Shown here: piece after piece, positions 1 to 5,283 of the stretch
Layout: each line of letters starts with the position of its first letter
Position numbering within the stretch: position 1 is the first letter of the stretch
Source of the DNA: Alphaproteobacteria bacterium
GTDB taxonomy: Bacteria > Pseudomonadota > Alphaproteobacteria > Rhodospirillales > Rhodospirillaceae
DNA length: 5,723 nt
Direction of reading: 5' to 3'
Assembly (NCBI GenBank): GCA_003250275.1
Contig: QKGW01000327.1
Coordinates: 1-5,723 of the forward strand
The notes under the pieces: generated by a model
Databases searched by the model: none
Told to the model about the DNA's origin: nothing
What the model saw: only the letters and a program-made list of their open reading frames with translations
Made by a program: the position numbers and the translations under genes

Positions 1-452
1 CCGAGCTCGAACGCGCCCACATCGCGATGCTCACGCCGCTGCCCGGTGCAGAGGCGGTGCTCAAGCGCTTCCGTGAGGCGGAGGTGCGGCTCGCGGTGGT
101 GAGCAACAAGACCGCGCGATATCTCCATCGCGAGGTTGCGCATCTCGGGTGGGAGCCATATTTCGATGCCGTCTTCGGCGCGGGCGAGCTCGCGCGCGAC
201 AAACCGGCGCCCGACGCGGTTTTGGCTTTCCTCGAACGGGCGGGCCTTGCTCCGGGGCGGGATATCTGGTTTGTTGGGGACAGCCCCGTGGACGTCGAAG
301 CCGGACATGCCGCGGGCTGCGCTTCGGTATTCGTGTGGAGCGGGGAAGGGGACCCGCCCGCCATGGCGACGGCCCCCGCCGCCGTGGTCCGCGATTGCCG
401 CGCGTTGCCGGGTTTGTGCGGATGGATCGACATTCGGGGCGACAATACCTAA
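1..452 (+). CDS. HAD-superfamily phosphatase, Gph-like (5' end outside window)
   Basis: This is the C-terminal part of a HAD hydrolase, a family that removes phosphate through an aspartyl-phosphate intermediate. The frame is open from base 3, and residues before the first internal ATG (base 27) already fit the family, so the true start lies upstream. Visible motifs are motif II in VVSNK (Ser codon 102-104), motif III Lys in DKPAP (codon 201-203), and motif IV in GDSPVDVEAG (Asp codons 279-281 and 291-293), which binds Mg2+. The DxD nucleophile motif and most of the cap domain must lie to the left. The layout resembles phosphoglycolate phosphatase (Gph) and related small-molecule phosphatases, but the substrate cannot be fixed from this fragment. 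It ends with TAA, 61 nt before hfq, and may be read into hfq. Family assignment is secure; the specific function is not. Confidence 0.88.
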   Translation, partial: ELERAHIAMLTPLPGAEAVLKRFREAEVRLAVVSNKTARYLHREVAHLGWEPYFDAVFGAGELARDKPAPDAVLAFLERAGLAPGRDIWFVGDSPVDVEAGHAAGCASVFVWSGEGDPPAMATAPAAVVRDCRALPGLCGWIDIRGDNT

Positions 453-463
453 GTCCAATACGG

Positions 464-489
464 GCCGGAGTGGCATCCGGCGTCCGGAT
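464..489 (+). promoter_or_regulatory. Two overlapping, mutually exclusive small hairpins in the hfq leader
   Basis: GCCGGA (464-469) is an exact inverted repeat of TCCGGC (476-481) with a 6-nt loop. ATCCGG (475-480) is an exact inverted repeat of CCGGAT (484-489) with a 3-nt loop. Bases 476-480 belong to both stems, so only one can form at a time. No T-run follows, so this is not a standard intrinsic terminator. It could be an attenuator, a protein operator or chance in GC-rich DNA. The repeats are seen directly; a role is inference. Confidence 0.4.
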
Positions 490-498
490 AATAACAAC

Positions 499-505
499 AA
501 GGGGA
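499..505 (+). promoter_or_regulatory. Ribosome binding site of hfq
   Basis: AAGGGGA lies 8 nt upstream of the ATG at 514, a normal Shine-Dalgarno spacing. It decides the hfq start, because the reading frame is open much further upstream within the phosphatase gene and could be mistaken for an N-terminal extension. The run from 490 to 501 just before and into it is A-rich (AAT AAC AAC AAG). Confidence 0.8.
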
Positions 506-513
506 CCAAAAAA

Positions 514-765
514 ATGTCGTCCGAACGAAGCCAGAACGTCCAGGACGTTTTCCTCAATCACATCCGCAAGAACAAGGCGCCGGTCACGGTGTTCCTCGTC
601 AACGGCGTCAAGCTCCAGGGGATCGTCACCTGGTTCGATAATTTCTCGATGCTGCTGCGTCGGGATGGCCATACGCAGCTGGTCTACAAGCACGCGATCT
701 CGACCGTGATGCCGGCCCAGCCGATCCAGCTGTTCGAGCCCGGAAAGGAAGAAGAGGGCGCCTGA
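514..765 (+). CDS. hfq: RNA chaperone Hfq
   Basis: Hfq forms a hexameric Sm-like ring that binds small RNAs and mRNAs in the cytoplasm and promotes their pairing, changing mRNA translation and stability. The 83-residue protein has Q10, the FLVNGVKLQG strand (27-36), F41-D42-N43-F44 and the YKHAIST motif (58-64) expected of the Sm1/Sm2 fold and the proximal RNA site. The rim patch is R18-K19-N20-K21, while E. coli has R-R-E-R, and the loop before YKH is one residue longer, both as I know them from alphaproteobacterial Hfq. The tail after the Sm core is short and acidic (EPGKEEEGA), unlike the long E. coli tail. The start follows a strong Shine-Dalgarno sequence; the same frame is open further left but that part is not Hfq. 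hflX follows 5 nt downstream, the common hfq-hflX pairing. Confidence 0.97.
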   Translation: MSSERSQNVQDVFLNHIRKNKAPVTVFLVNGVKLQGIVTWFDNFSMLLRRDGHTQLVYKHAISTVMPAQPIQLFEPGKEEEGA

Positions 766-770
766 GCTTC

Positions 771-2120
771 GTGCCGGCCCCGAGTACCATGACACCAACC
801 AACCCGGCCGCCGCGCCCGCGCGGACCATCGTCGTAACCCCGTTCCTCAAGACGGTGCGTGCGCGCGAGGGCGCTGCCAGTTCCCGTGCTCCCGCCGCCC
901 GCCTCGACGAAGCGGTGGGATTGACGCGCGCGATGTCGGTCGACGTCGTTGGCGCGGAGATCGTGCCGGTTTCGCGCCCGCGCCCGGCCACTTTGATCGG
1001 CGAGGGCGCGATCGAAGGCCTCAAGGCGATCATTGCCGAGAACGAGGCCGGGCTGGCGGTGTTCGATACCCACCTCACGCCGATCCAGCAGCGCAATCTC
1101 GAAAAGGCGCTGGATTGCAAGGTGATCGACCGCACCGCGCTGATCCTCGAAATCTTCGGCGAACGCGCCCGCACCCGTGAAGGCACGCTGCAGGTCGAGC
1201 TCGCGCACCTGTCCTACCAGCGCAGCCGCCTGGTGCGGAGCTGGACCCACCTCGAACGCCAGCGCGGCGGCCTGGGCTTCGTCGGCGGCCCCGGCGAAAC
1301 CCAGATCGAAATCGACCGCCGCCTGATCGGTGAGCGCATCGCCCGCCTCAAGGCCGAACTCGAAGAGGTCAAGCGCACCCGCACGCTGCACCGCGCCGCG
1401 CGCAAACGCGTGCCTTTTCCGGTGGTTGCGCTCGTCGGCTACACCAACGCTGGAAAATCGACGCTGTTCAACCGGCTGACCCGCGCGACGGTGTTCGCCG
1501 AGGACATGCTGTTCGCCACCCTCGATCCGACGATGCGCCGCGTCACCCTACCGTCGGGCCGCCAGATCATCCTCTCCGACACCGTGGGCTTCGTCTCCGA
1601 CCTGCCGACCGAACTGATCGCCGCCTTCCGTGCGACTCTCGAAGAGGTGCTGGAGGCCGATCTCGTCGTCCATGTGCGCGACATCTCGCACCCAGATACC
1701 GACGCCCAGCACGACGACGTGGTGGCGGTGCTCGGCGACCTCGGCATCGACGAGGAAAGCCTGCGCGCCGCGGGGCTCGAAGTCGCCAACAAGATCGACT
1801 GCCTCGACAGCGAAAGCCTCGCCTACTGGCGCGCCCGTTCCGCGCGCGCGAACGGCCTGGTAGCGGTCTCGGCGCAGACCGGCGACGGCGTCGACGACCT
1901 TCTGCGCGCCATCGACACCCGCCTGAGTGCGATGCACCGCGAAATCTCCGTCACCCTCGGGCACGACGACGGCCGCGGGATTTCGTGGCTCTACGAACGC
2001 GGCGACGTGGTCGAGCGCGAGGACGGGGACGACGGCGTGCGGCTCACCGTGCGCCTCTCGGCCGACGATATCGCCCGCTGGGAGGTGATGCGGCGCAGGA
2101 ACGGCGGGGCCGATGAGTGA
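771..2120 (+). CDS. hflX: GTPase HflX
   Basis: HflX is a TRAFAC-class GTPase that binds the 50S subunit and, in E. coli, splits stalled ribosomes after heat shock. The 449-residue product has the N-terminal HflX domain (about 40-200, with the conserved stretch GGLGFVGGPGETQIEIDRR near 165-183), a coiled linker, then the G domain: G1 GYTNAGKST (223-231), G2 Thr in FATLDPT (T250), G3 DTVGF (270-274), G4 NKID (340-343) and G5 SAQT (367-370), followed by a short C-terminal domain. All GTPase motifs are intact. The start is uncertain: GTG 771 has a purine-rich stretch (742-757) upstream but at a long spacing of about 13 nt, while ATG 789 in the same frame has only a weak site; both leave the domain whole. 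Its last 8 nt overlap the following phosphatase gene, implying co-translation. Confidence 0.96.
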   Translation: MPAPSTMTPTNPAAAPARTIVVTPFLKTVRAREGAASSRAPAARLDEAVGLTRAMSVDVVGAEIVPVSRPRPATLIGEGAIEGLKAIIAENEAGLAVFDTHLTPIQQRNLEKALDCKVIDRTALILEIFGERARTREGTLQVELAHLSYQRSRLVRSWTHLERQRGGLGFVGGPGETQIEIDRRLIGERIARLKAELEEVKRTRTLHRAARKRVPFPVVALVGYTNAGKSTLFNRLTRATVFAEDMLFATLDPTMRRVTLPSGRQIILSDTVGFVSDLPTELIAAFRATLEEVLEADLVVHVRDISHPDTDAQHDDVVAVLGDLGIDEESLRAAGLEVANKIDCLDSESLAYWRARSARANGLVAVSAQTGDGVDDLLRAIDTRLSAMHREISVTLGHDDGRGISWLYERGDVVEREDGDDGVRLTVRLSADDIARWEVMRRRNGGADE

Positions 2121-2901
2121 GGTGGACTTCGAGCGGGTCGGCGCGATCCTCCGCCAGGCGGCGGACCAGTTCGTCTGCCCGCGCTTCCGCTGCCTCGACG
2201 ACGACGCGGTCTCGATCAAGACCCACGAGAACGACCTCGTCACCATCGCCGACCTCGAAGCCGAGGTGTTCCTCTCCGGCCGCCTCAGCGACCTCCTGCC
2301 GGGATCTCTGATCCTTGGCGAGGAGGCGGTGTTCCAGGATCCTTCGACCCGCCGCGTTCTCGATACCGACGATCCGGTATGGATCATCGACCCGATCGAC
2401 GGCACCGCCAACTTCACCCGCGGCCTGCCGGCGTTCGGTATCATCGTCGCCCTGGTGCAGCACCGCCGCACCGTCGCCGGGTGGATCTACGACCCCCTGA
2501 CCCGCAGCATGTATTCCTCGGCGATCGGCGCGGGGGCATGGTGCGACGGCCGCCGTCTGCACGTCCGGCCGCGCGCCGGGCGGCCTCTCGAAGCGCTCAC
2601 CGGCTGCATCACCCGGCGCATGGCCGAGCGCAAGCATCATCTCTTCGCCGGGATCACCCAGCAGGGCAGCGCCGCGCAGGACTACATGGCGCTCGCCGAC
2701 GGGCGGCTCGATTTCCGCCTGTTCAAGCTGCTCAACCCGTGGGATCACGCCGCTGGCGTGCTGATGGTGGAGGAGGCGGGCGGTTACGTACGCCTGCTTT
2801 CGGGCAAGCCCTATGCGCCGATCTTCCACGGCGCCGACGCGCTGCTCATCGCGCCCGACGCGGAAACCTGGGACGACGTCCGCATCGCCCTCGAACTCTG
2901 A
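2113..2901 (+). CDS. Inositol monophosphatase family protein
   Basis: This is a Mg2+-dependent phosphatase of the inositol monophosphatase superfamily, which includes SuhB, HisN-type histidinol phosphatase and CysQ. The 262-residue length is normal. Visible metal and catalytic residues are D47 in TIAD, E70-E71 in GEE, D93 and D96 in WIIDPIDGTANF (90-101) and D211 in NPWDHAAG (208-215), followed by VEEAGG. These correspond to the E/D/D/D metal ligands known in human IMPase, so the enzyme should be active. The substrate cannot be read from the sequence: inositol phosphate, histidinol phosphate and other sugar or nucleotide phosphates are all possible, and there are no his, cys or inositol genes nearby. 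ATG 2113 overlaps the end of hflX by 8 nt (ATGAGTGA), which supports this start. The stop lies 3 nt from the stop of the convergent lipoprotein gene. Confidence 0.93.
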   Translation: MSEVDFERVGAILRQAADQFVCPRFRCLDDDAVSIKTHENDLVTIADLEAEVFLSGRLSDLLPGSLILGEEAVFQDPSTRRVLDTDDPVWIIDPIDGTANFTRGLPAFGIIVALVQHRRTVAGWIYDPLTRSMYSSAIGAGAWCDGRRLHVRPRAGRPLEALTGCITRRMAERKHHLFAGITQQGSAAQDYMALADGRLDFRLFKLLNPWDHAAGVLMVEEAGGYVRLLSGKPYAPIFHGADALLIAPDAETWDDVRIALEL

Positions 2902-2904
2902 GCG

Positions 2905-3525
2905 TCAGCGGCGGAAGTCGATCTCGGGATAGGCGGGGCGCGTGCCGTCGAGTTCCCAATCGTAGACCGACCAGTTGTCGTCGGGGTCCTTGTAGGACGC
3001 CGTGACGTTCGGCGTGCCGACCACCCGCATGTTGGAAATCACCCGCAGCGAGCCGCGCACCAGCAGTCCGGCCTCGGCGAGCGGACGCGCCTTGTCCATG
3101 TTCGGGGTTTCCACGAACACCTTTACCGAGCCGTCGGGGCGGGCGTCGATGCTGAGAATGCGCGAGTTGCGGCGGACGAACGTGACCATGCCGGGATTGG
3201 CGACGAAATTGCCGGTGCGGTGGTAGGTGACGGCGAACTGTCCGCGTCCCATCGAGCGGATGCTGGTGAACTGGTCGTCGCGCTGGAGGTCGCGGCGGAT
3301 CAGCTCGATCTTTTCCTGCGCTTCCGCACCCGAAACCTTGCCCGAGACGATCTCCTTGTAGAGCGGCGCCCAGGTCAGCACACCCTTGTAATCCAGGGAG
3401 AAATCGCCGTTGCGCGCGATCCGGATTTCGGCCCGGAATTCATCCGGAACGTAGCAGGAGGAGAGGACGGGCAACGCCGCCACCAGCAACAGGGCGGCAA
3501 GTAGACGGGGCAGGCGGCGGATCAT
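2905..3525 (-). CDS. Predicted lipoprotein of unknown function
   Basis: I do not recognise this 206-residue protein. It opens with a typical lipoprotein signal peptide: basic MIRRLPR, a hydrophobic stretch (about 8-20), then the lipobox L21-S22-S23-C24. C24 is the only cysteine and would be lipidated after signal peptidase II cleavage. Residue +2 is Tyr, not Asp, so under the E. coli Lol rule it would go to the outer membrane. The mature part is soluble-looking, with charged and beta-prone stretches and an aromatic, acidic C-terminus (DPDDNWSVYDWELDG). The start ATG overlaps the mazG stop (ATGA) and has GGAG 7 nt upstream; the same frame is open 14 codons further but those residues (MAESEGTRTHRSAL) lie inside mazG and would spoil the signal peptide. 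It is the last gene of the dedA-mazG group, so probably expressed with them. No function is claimed. Confidence 0.85.
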   Translation of the reverse strand: MIRRLPRLLAALLLVAALPVLSSCYVPDEFRAEIRIARNGDFSLDYKGVLTWAPLYKEIVSGKVSGAEAQEKIELIRRDLQRDDQFTSIRSMGRGQFAVTYHRTGNFVANPGMVTFVRRNSRILSIDARPDGSVKVFVETPNMDKARPLAEAGLLVRGSLRVISNMRVVGTPNVTASYKDPDDNWSVYDWELDGTRPAYPEIDFRR

Positions 3526-4328
3526 GAGGGCACTCCGGTGCGTTCGCGTCCCTTCGCTTTCTGCCACAGCTCCTCCATCTCGTCCAGGGAGGATTCCTTG
3601 ATCGGCTTTCCCGCCTTTTCAAGTTCCTGCTCGATGAAATGGAAGCGGCTTTCGAACTTGTCGTTGGTGCGGCGGAGCGCCTGTTCGGGGTCGACGTCGA
3701 GCTTACGCGCGAGGTTGGCGACCGCGAACAGCACGTCGCCGATCTCGTCCTCGAGGCGATCCTTCGGAGCGGCGGCGCGCACTTCGGTTGCGATTTCCTC
3801 GATCTCCTCGTGGATCTTCGCAAAGACGTCGATCGGGTCGGTCCAGTCGAAGCCGACGCGCGCGGCGCGCTTCTGCAATTTGGCGGCGCGCAGCAGCGCG
3901 GGCAGGGCCTTGGCAACGCCGTCGAGCGCCGAAACCGGGGCGCCGCCGTTGCGCTCGCCTTCCTTCACATTCTCCCAGTTGACCAGCTGATCGCGGGAAT
4001 CCTTCACCTTCTGTTCGCCGAACACATGCGGATGCCGGCGCACGAGCTTGTCGCAGATCGCCGCGATCACGTCGGGGAGGGCAAAGAGCGCGGATTCCTC
4101 GGCGATGCGGGCGTGGAACACCACCTGCAGCAACAGATCGCCGAGTTCGTCCTTGATCGCATCCGGTTCGCCGTCGTCGATGGCGGAGAGGACTTCGTAG
4201 GCTTCCTCGACGGTGTGCGGCGCAATCGACGCGAAGGTCTGCTCCACGTCCCACGGGCAGCCGCGCTCGCGATCGCGCAGCAGCGCCATGATGTCGGCGA
4301 GATGATCGAGGGAAACCGGGGAAGACAT
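3522..4328 (-). CDS. mazG: Nucleoside triphosphate pyrophosphohydrolase MazG
   Basis: MazG hydrolyses NTPs and dNTPs to the monophosphate and pyrophosphate, cleaning the nucleotide pool; in E. coli it also affects ppGpp-related starvation responses. The 268-residue product has the two-domain form of the E. coli enzyme (about 263 residues). Domain 1 carries CPWD (24-27), EEAYE (41-45) and DELGD (60-64); domain 2 carries HEEIEEI (173-179) and DEIGD (194-198), then the KFESRF segment. Both E-E-x-x-E / D-E-x-G-D metal-binding sets are present, so both domains look intact. ATG 4328 is chosen because AGGA lies 8 nt upstream; the same frame also offers TTG at 4334, but that would sit only 2 nt from AGGA. 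It lies 34 nt downstream of the DedA gene, and its TGA overlaps the lipoprotein start, suggesting translational coupling. Confidence 0.96.
   Translation of the reverse strand: MSSPVSLDHLADIMALLRDRERGCPWDVEQTFASIAPHTVEEAYEVLSAIDDGEPDAIKDELGDLLLQVVFHARIAEESALFALPDVIAAICDKLVRRHPHVFGEQKVKDSRDQLVNWENVKEGERNGGAPVSALDGVAKALPALLRAAKLQKRAARVGFDWTDPIDVFAKIHEEIEEIATEVRAAAPKDRLEDEIGDVLFAVANLARKLDVDPEQALRRTNDKFESRFHFIEQELEKAGKPIKESSLDEMEELWQKAKGRERTGVPS
3533..3536 (-). promoter_or_regulatory. Ribosome binding site of the lipoprotein gene, inside mazG
   Basis: GGAG on the minus strand sits 7 nt before the ATG at 3525 and lies within the last codons of mazG. It supports the shorter start with the intact signal peptide and fits translation reinitiation at the ATGA junction. 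Confidence 0.6.
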
Positions 4329-4336
4329 CGGCAAAA

Positions 4337-4340
4337 TCCT
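4337..4340 (-). promoter_or_regulatory. Ribosome binding site of mazG
   Basis: AGGA on the minus strand lies 8 nt from ATG 4328. It favours this ATG over the in-frame TTG two codons earlier. Confidence 0.55.
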
Positions 4341-4357
4341 GGAACCTGAGGTGAGGG

Positions 4358-4370
4358 GCGGCTCAGCCGC
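4358..4370 (-). promoter_or_regulatory. Small hairpin enclosing the dedA-family stop codon
   Basis: GCGGC and GCCGC flank the TGA stop of the DedA gene as a perfect 5-bp stem with the stop codon as the 3-nt loop (the symmetry is GCGGCT-C-AGCCGC on the plus strand). No T-run follows, so it is not an intrinsic terminator. It may slow decay or tune mazG relative to the upstream gene, or be chance. Confidence 0.25.
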
Positions 4371-4923
4371 GCCAACGACCGTACAACCAACGGGCCACGG
4401 TCAAAAGTGCCACGACGCCGATGACCGAGAAAAGCACGGTTTTTTCGTATCCGTGAATATCCTTGAGCACCACGGTGACGGTCTGGCCGAAAACGTAGCC
4501 GATGGTGGTGATCACCGTCGCCCAGATCGCCGCGCCGATCATGTTGAACACCATGAATCTCCACGCCTTGACGTGGCTGGTGCCGATGAGGATCGGGCCG
4601 GCGATACGCATTCCGTAAAGGAAGCGGACGCCCATGATCAACGGCACCTGATGGCGATGGATGAGGCGGTCGACCTTGGGCTTGTGGGCGGCGAGCTTGG
4701 GAAAGCGGTGGATCAGGCGGTTGCCGTAACGGCGTCCGAGAAAGAAGGCGATCTGGTCGCCGAGCGTGCCGCCGACGAAGGCGACGGCGATCACCAGCCC
4801 GAGCACCAGGTAGCCCTGATGCGCCGCGAAGCCGGCGAGGAGGAGCACGGTTTCGCCTTCCATCAGCGTTCCGATGAAGACGCCGAGGTAGCCGTAGTCG
4901 GTGAGAATTTGTGGAAGGTTCAT
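4363..4923 (-). CDS. DedA family membrane protein, YohD-like
   Basis: DedA (VTT/SNARE-associated) proteins are inner-membrane proteins; family members are linked to polyprenyl-phosphate or phospholipid translocation, proton-motive force and drug resistance. This 186-residue protein closely follows E. coli YohD from memory: the same opening (xxYGYxxxxIGxLxEGETVxLLxGxAAHQG, here 10-37), then GGTLGDQIAFFLGRRYG (51-67), RFLYGMRIAGPILIG (100-114) and a segment ending IGAAIWATVITTIGY (129-143). E22 and E24, D56, and R100/R106 match the conserved acidic and basic residues of the family. Hydrophobic segments near 10-34, 38-62, 126-147 and 162-178 fit the membrane fold with re-entrant helices. The N-terminal match with YohD supports ATG 4923. 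It heads the minus-strand group with mazG and the lipoprotein. What it transports is not shown by the sequence. Confidence 0.94.
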   Translation of the reverse strand: MNLPQILTDYGYLGVFIGTLMEGETVLLLAGFAAHQGYLVLGLVIAVAFVGGTLGDQIAFFLGRRYGNRLIHRFPKLAAHKPKVDRLIHRHQVPLIMGVRFLYGMRIAGPILIGTSHVKAWRFMVFNMIGAAIWATVITTIGYVFGQTVTVVLKDIHGYEKTVLFSVIGVVALLTVARWLYGRWRG

Positions 4924-5113
4924 CAGCGTTCCCGAGAGGATCCGGCGCGGAAGATATCGGCCTGTCGCGCTGGGGGATCAAGCACGAATGCGCCCGCAGA
5001 GACGATGGACCACGCACTTCGATGGATTTGGGCGTTTCGGGGGAGGCGCTTCGGCTCGTACGGCAGGGAACCGCCCGTGTCCGTATATCCGGCACCCATC
5101 ACTCTGAAAGTCG

Positions 5114-5129
5114 CATAATTTATATTATG
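5114..5129. promoter_or_regulatory. AT-rich 16-bp near-palindrome, possible operator or promoter core
   Basis: CATAATTTATATTATG is symmetric at 14 of 16 positions (outer 6-bp arms CATAAT/ATTATG plus the central TA). It stands out sharply from the GC-rich surroundings. CATAAT, one base from the consensus TATAAT, occurs on both strands in the arms, so it could hold -10 elements in either direction, but good -35 boxes are missing at 17 nt. It lies 190 nt from the DedA start and 154 nt from the hydrolase start. I cannot name a regulator with this site. Confidence 0.45.
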
Positions 5130-5143
5130 AATAGGAACGGGTG

Positions 5144-5163
5144 TGGCCGGACGGGCGCGGCCA
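5144..5163. repeat. 6-bp inverted repeat with 8-nt spacer
   Basis: TGGCCG (5144-5149) and CGGCCA (5158-5163) are exact reverse complements. It could fold in a leader RNA or be a protein site, but a 6-bp GC-rich repeat is easily met by chance. No T-run follows on either side. Confidence 0.3.
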
Positions 5164-5175
5164 AGCATTTGAGCC

Positions 5176-5185
5176 AAAACGTTTT
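5176..5185. promoter_or_regulatory. Perfect 10-bp palindrome AAAACGTTTT
   Basis: The site has a central CpG flanked by A and T runs, a form shared by operators of LacI/PurR-family repressors. The flanks are not symmetric and no such regulator is encoded in the window, so the reading as an operator is a guess. It lies 98 nt upstream of the hydrolase start. Confidence 0.25.
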
Positions 5186-5269
5186 CCTCTGTCCGTACGC
5201 ACCACCGCGGCAGCGCGTCTTGCGTTTCGCCGCACGATGCCGCACCCTTCGCTCATGTTTCCCTTGCGC

Positions 5270-5275
5270 GAGAGA
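5270..5275 (+). promoter_or_regulatory. Ribosome binding site of the cysteine hydrolase gene
   Basis: GAGAGA lies 8 nt before the ATG at 5284 and supports this start. The nearby ATG at 5255 is in another frame. Confidence 0.55.
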
Positions 5276-5283
5276 TCAACGCC

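Larger units (their letters stand above)
4924..5283. other. Divergent gene-free region between the DedA gene and the cysteine hydrolase gene
   Basis: These 360 nt separate two genes read away from each other and should hold promoters for both. The only AT-rich patch is around 5104-5134 and contains a near-palindrome. I see a 6-bp inverted repeat (5144-5163) and a 10-bp palindrome (5176-5185) as well. No convincing -35/-10 pair with standard spacing could be assigned on either strand, and no riboswitch, tRNA or terminator with a T-run is visible. Open frames crossing it have mixed third-position bases unlike the neighbouring genes and are not called. Confidence 0.7.

Noticed and set aside
487..492. 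GATAAT as a -10 box for an hfq promoter
   Set aside because: It is one base from TATAAT, but no acceptable -35 box lies 16-18 nt upstream, and the bases overlap the hairpin and ARN run. Left unassigned.
136..513. N-terminal extension of Hfq by 126 residues in the same open frame
   Set aside because: The extension overlaps the phosphatase gene out of frame, is low in complexity, and the strong Shine-Dalgarno sequence and Hfq homology both place the start at 514.
61..798. A 245-codon open frame antisense to the phosphatase gene and hfq
   Set aside because: Both genes on the plus strand are conserved and the antisense product is Arg/Pro-rich without motifs.
1548..2471. A 307-codon open frame antisense to hflX and the IMPase gene
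   Set aside because: It mirrors two intact conserved genes and its composition is that of a GC-rich antisense shadow.
4067..5095. A 342-codon open frame on the minus strand running across the DedA gene and into mazG
   Set aside because: It is out of frame with two clearly conserved genes on the same strand, is rich in Arg, Pro and Ser as shadow frames in GC-rich DNA usually are, and shows no domain motif.
4923..5177. An 84-codon open frame on the minus strand whose TGA overlaps the DedA start as TGATG
   Set aside because: The junction looks like coupling, but the frame runs through the AT-rich palindrome, has many A/T third bases unlike its neighbours, and encodes nothing recognisable. A short leader peptide is not excluded.
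5134..5183. GGAAC followed by CGTT as an EcfG-type general-stress promoter
   Set aside because: The two boxes are about 41 nt apart, not the 16-17 nt required.
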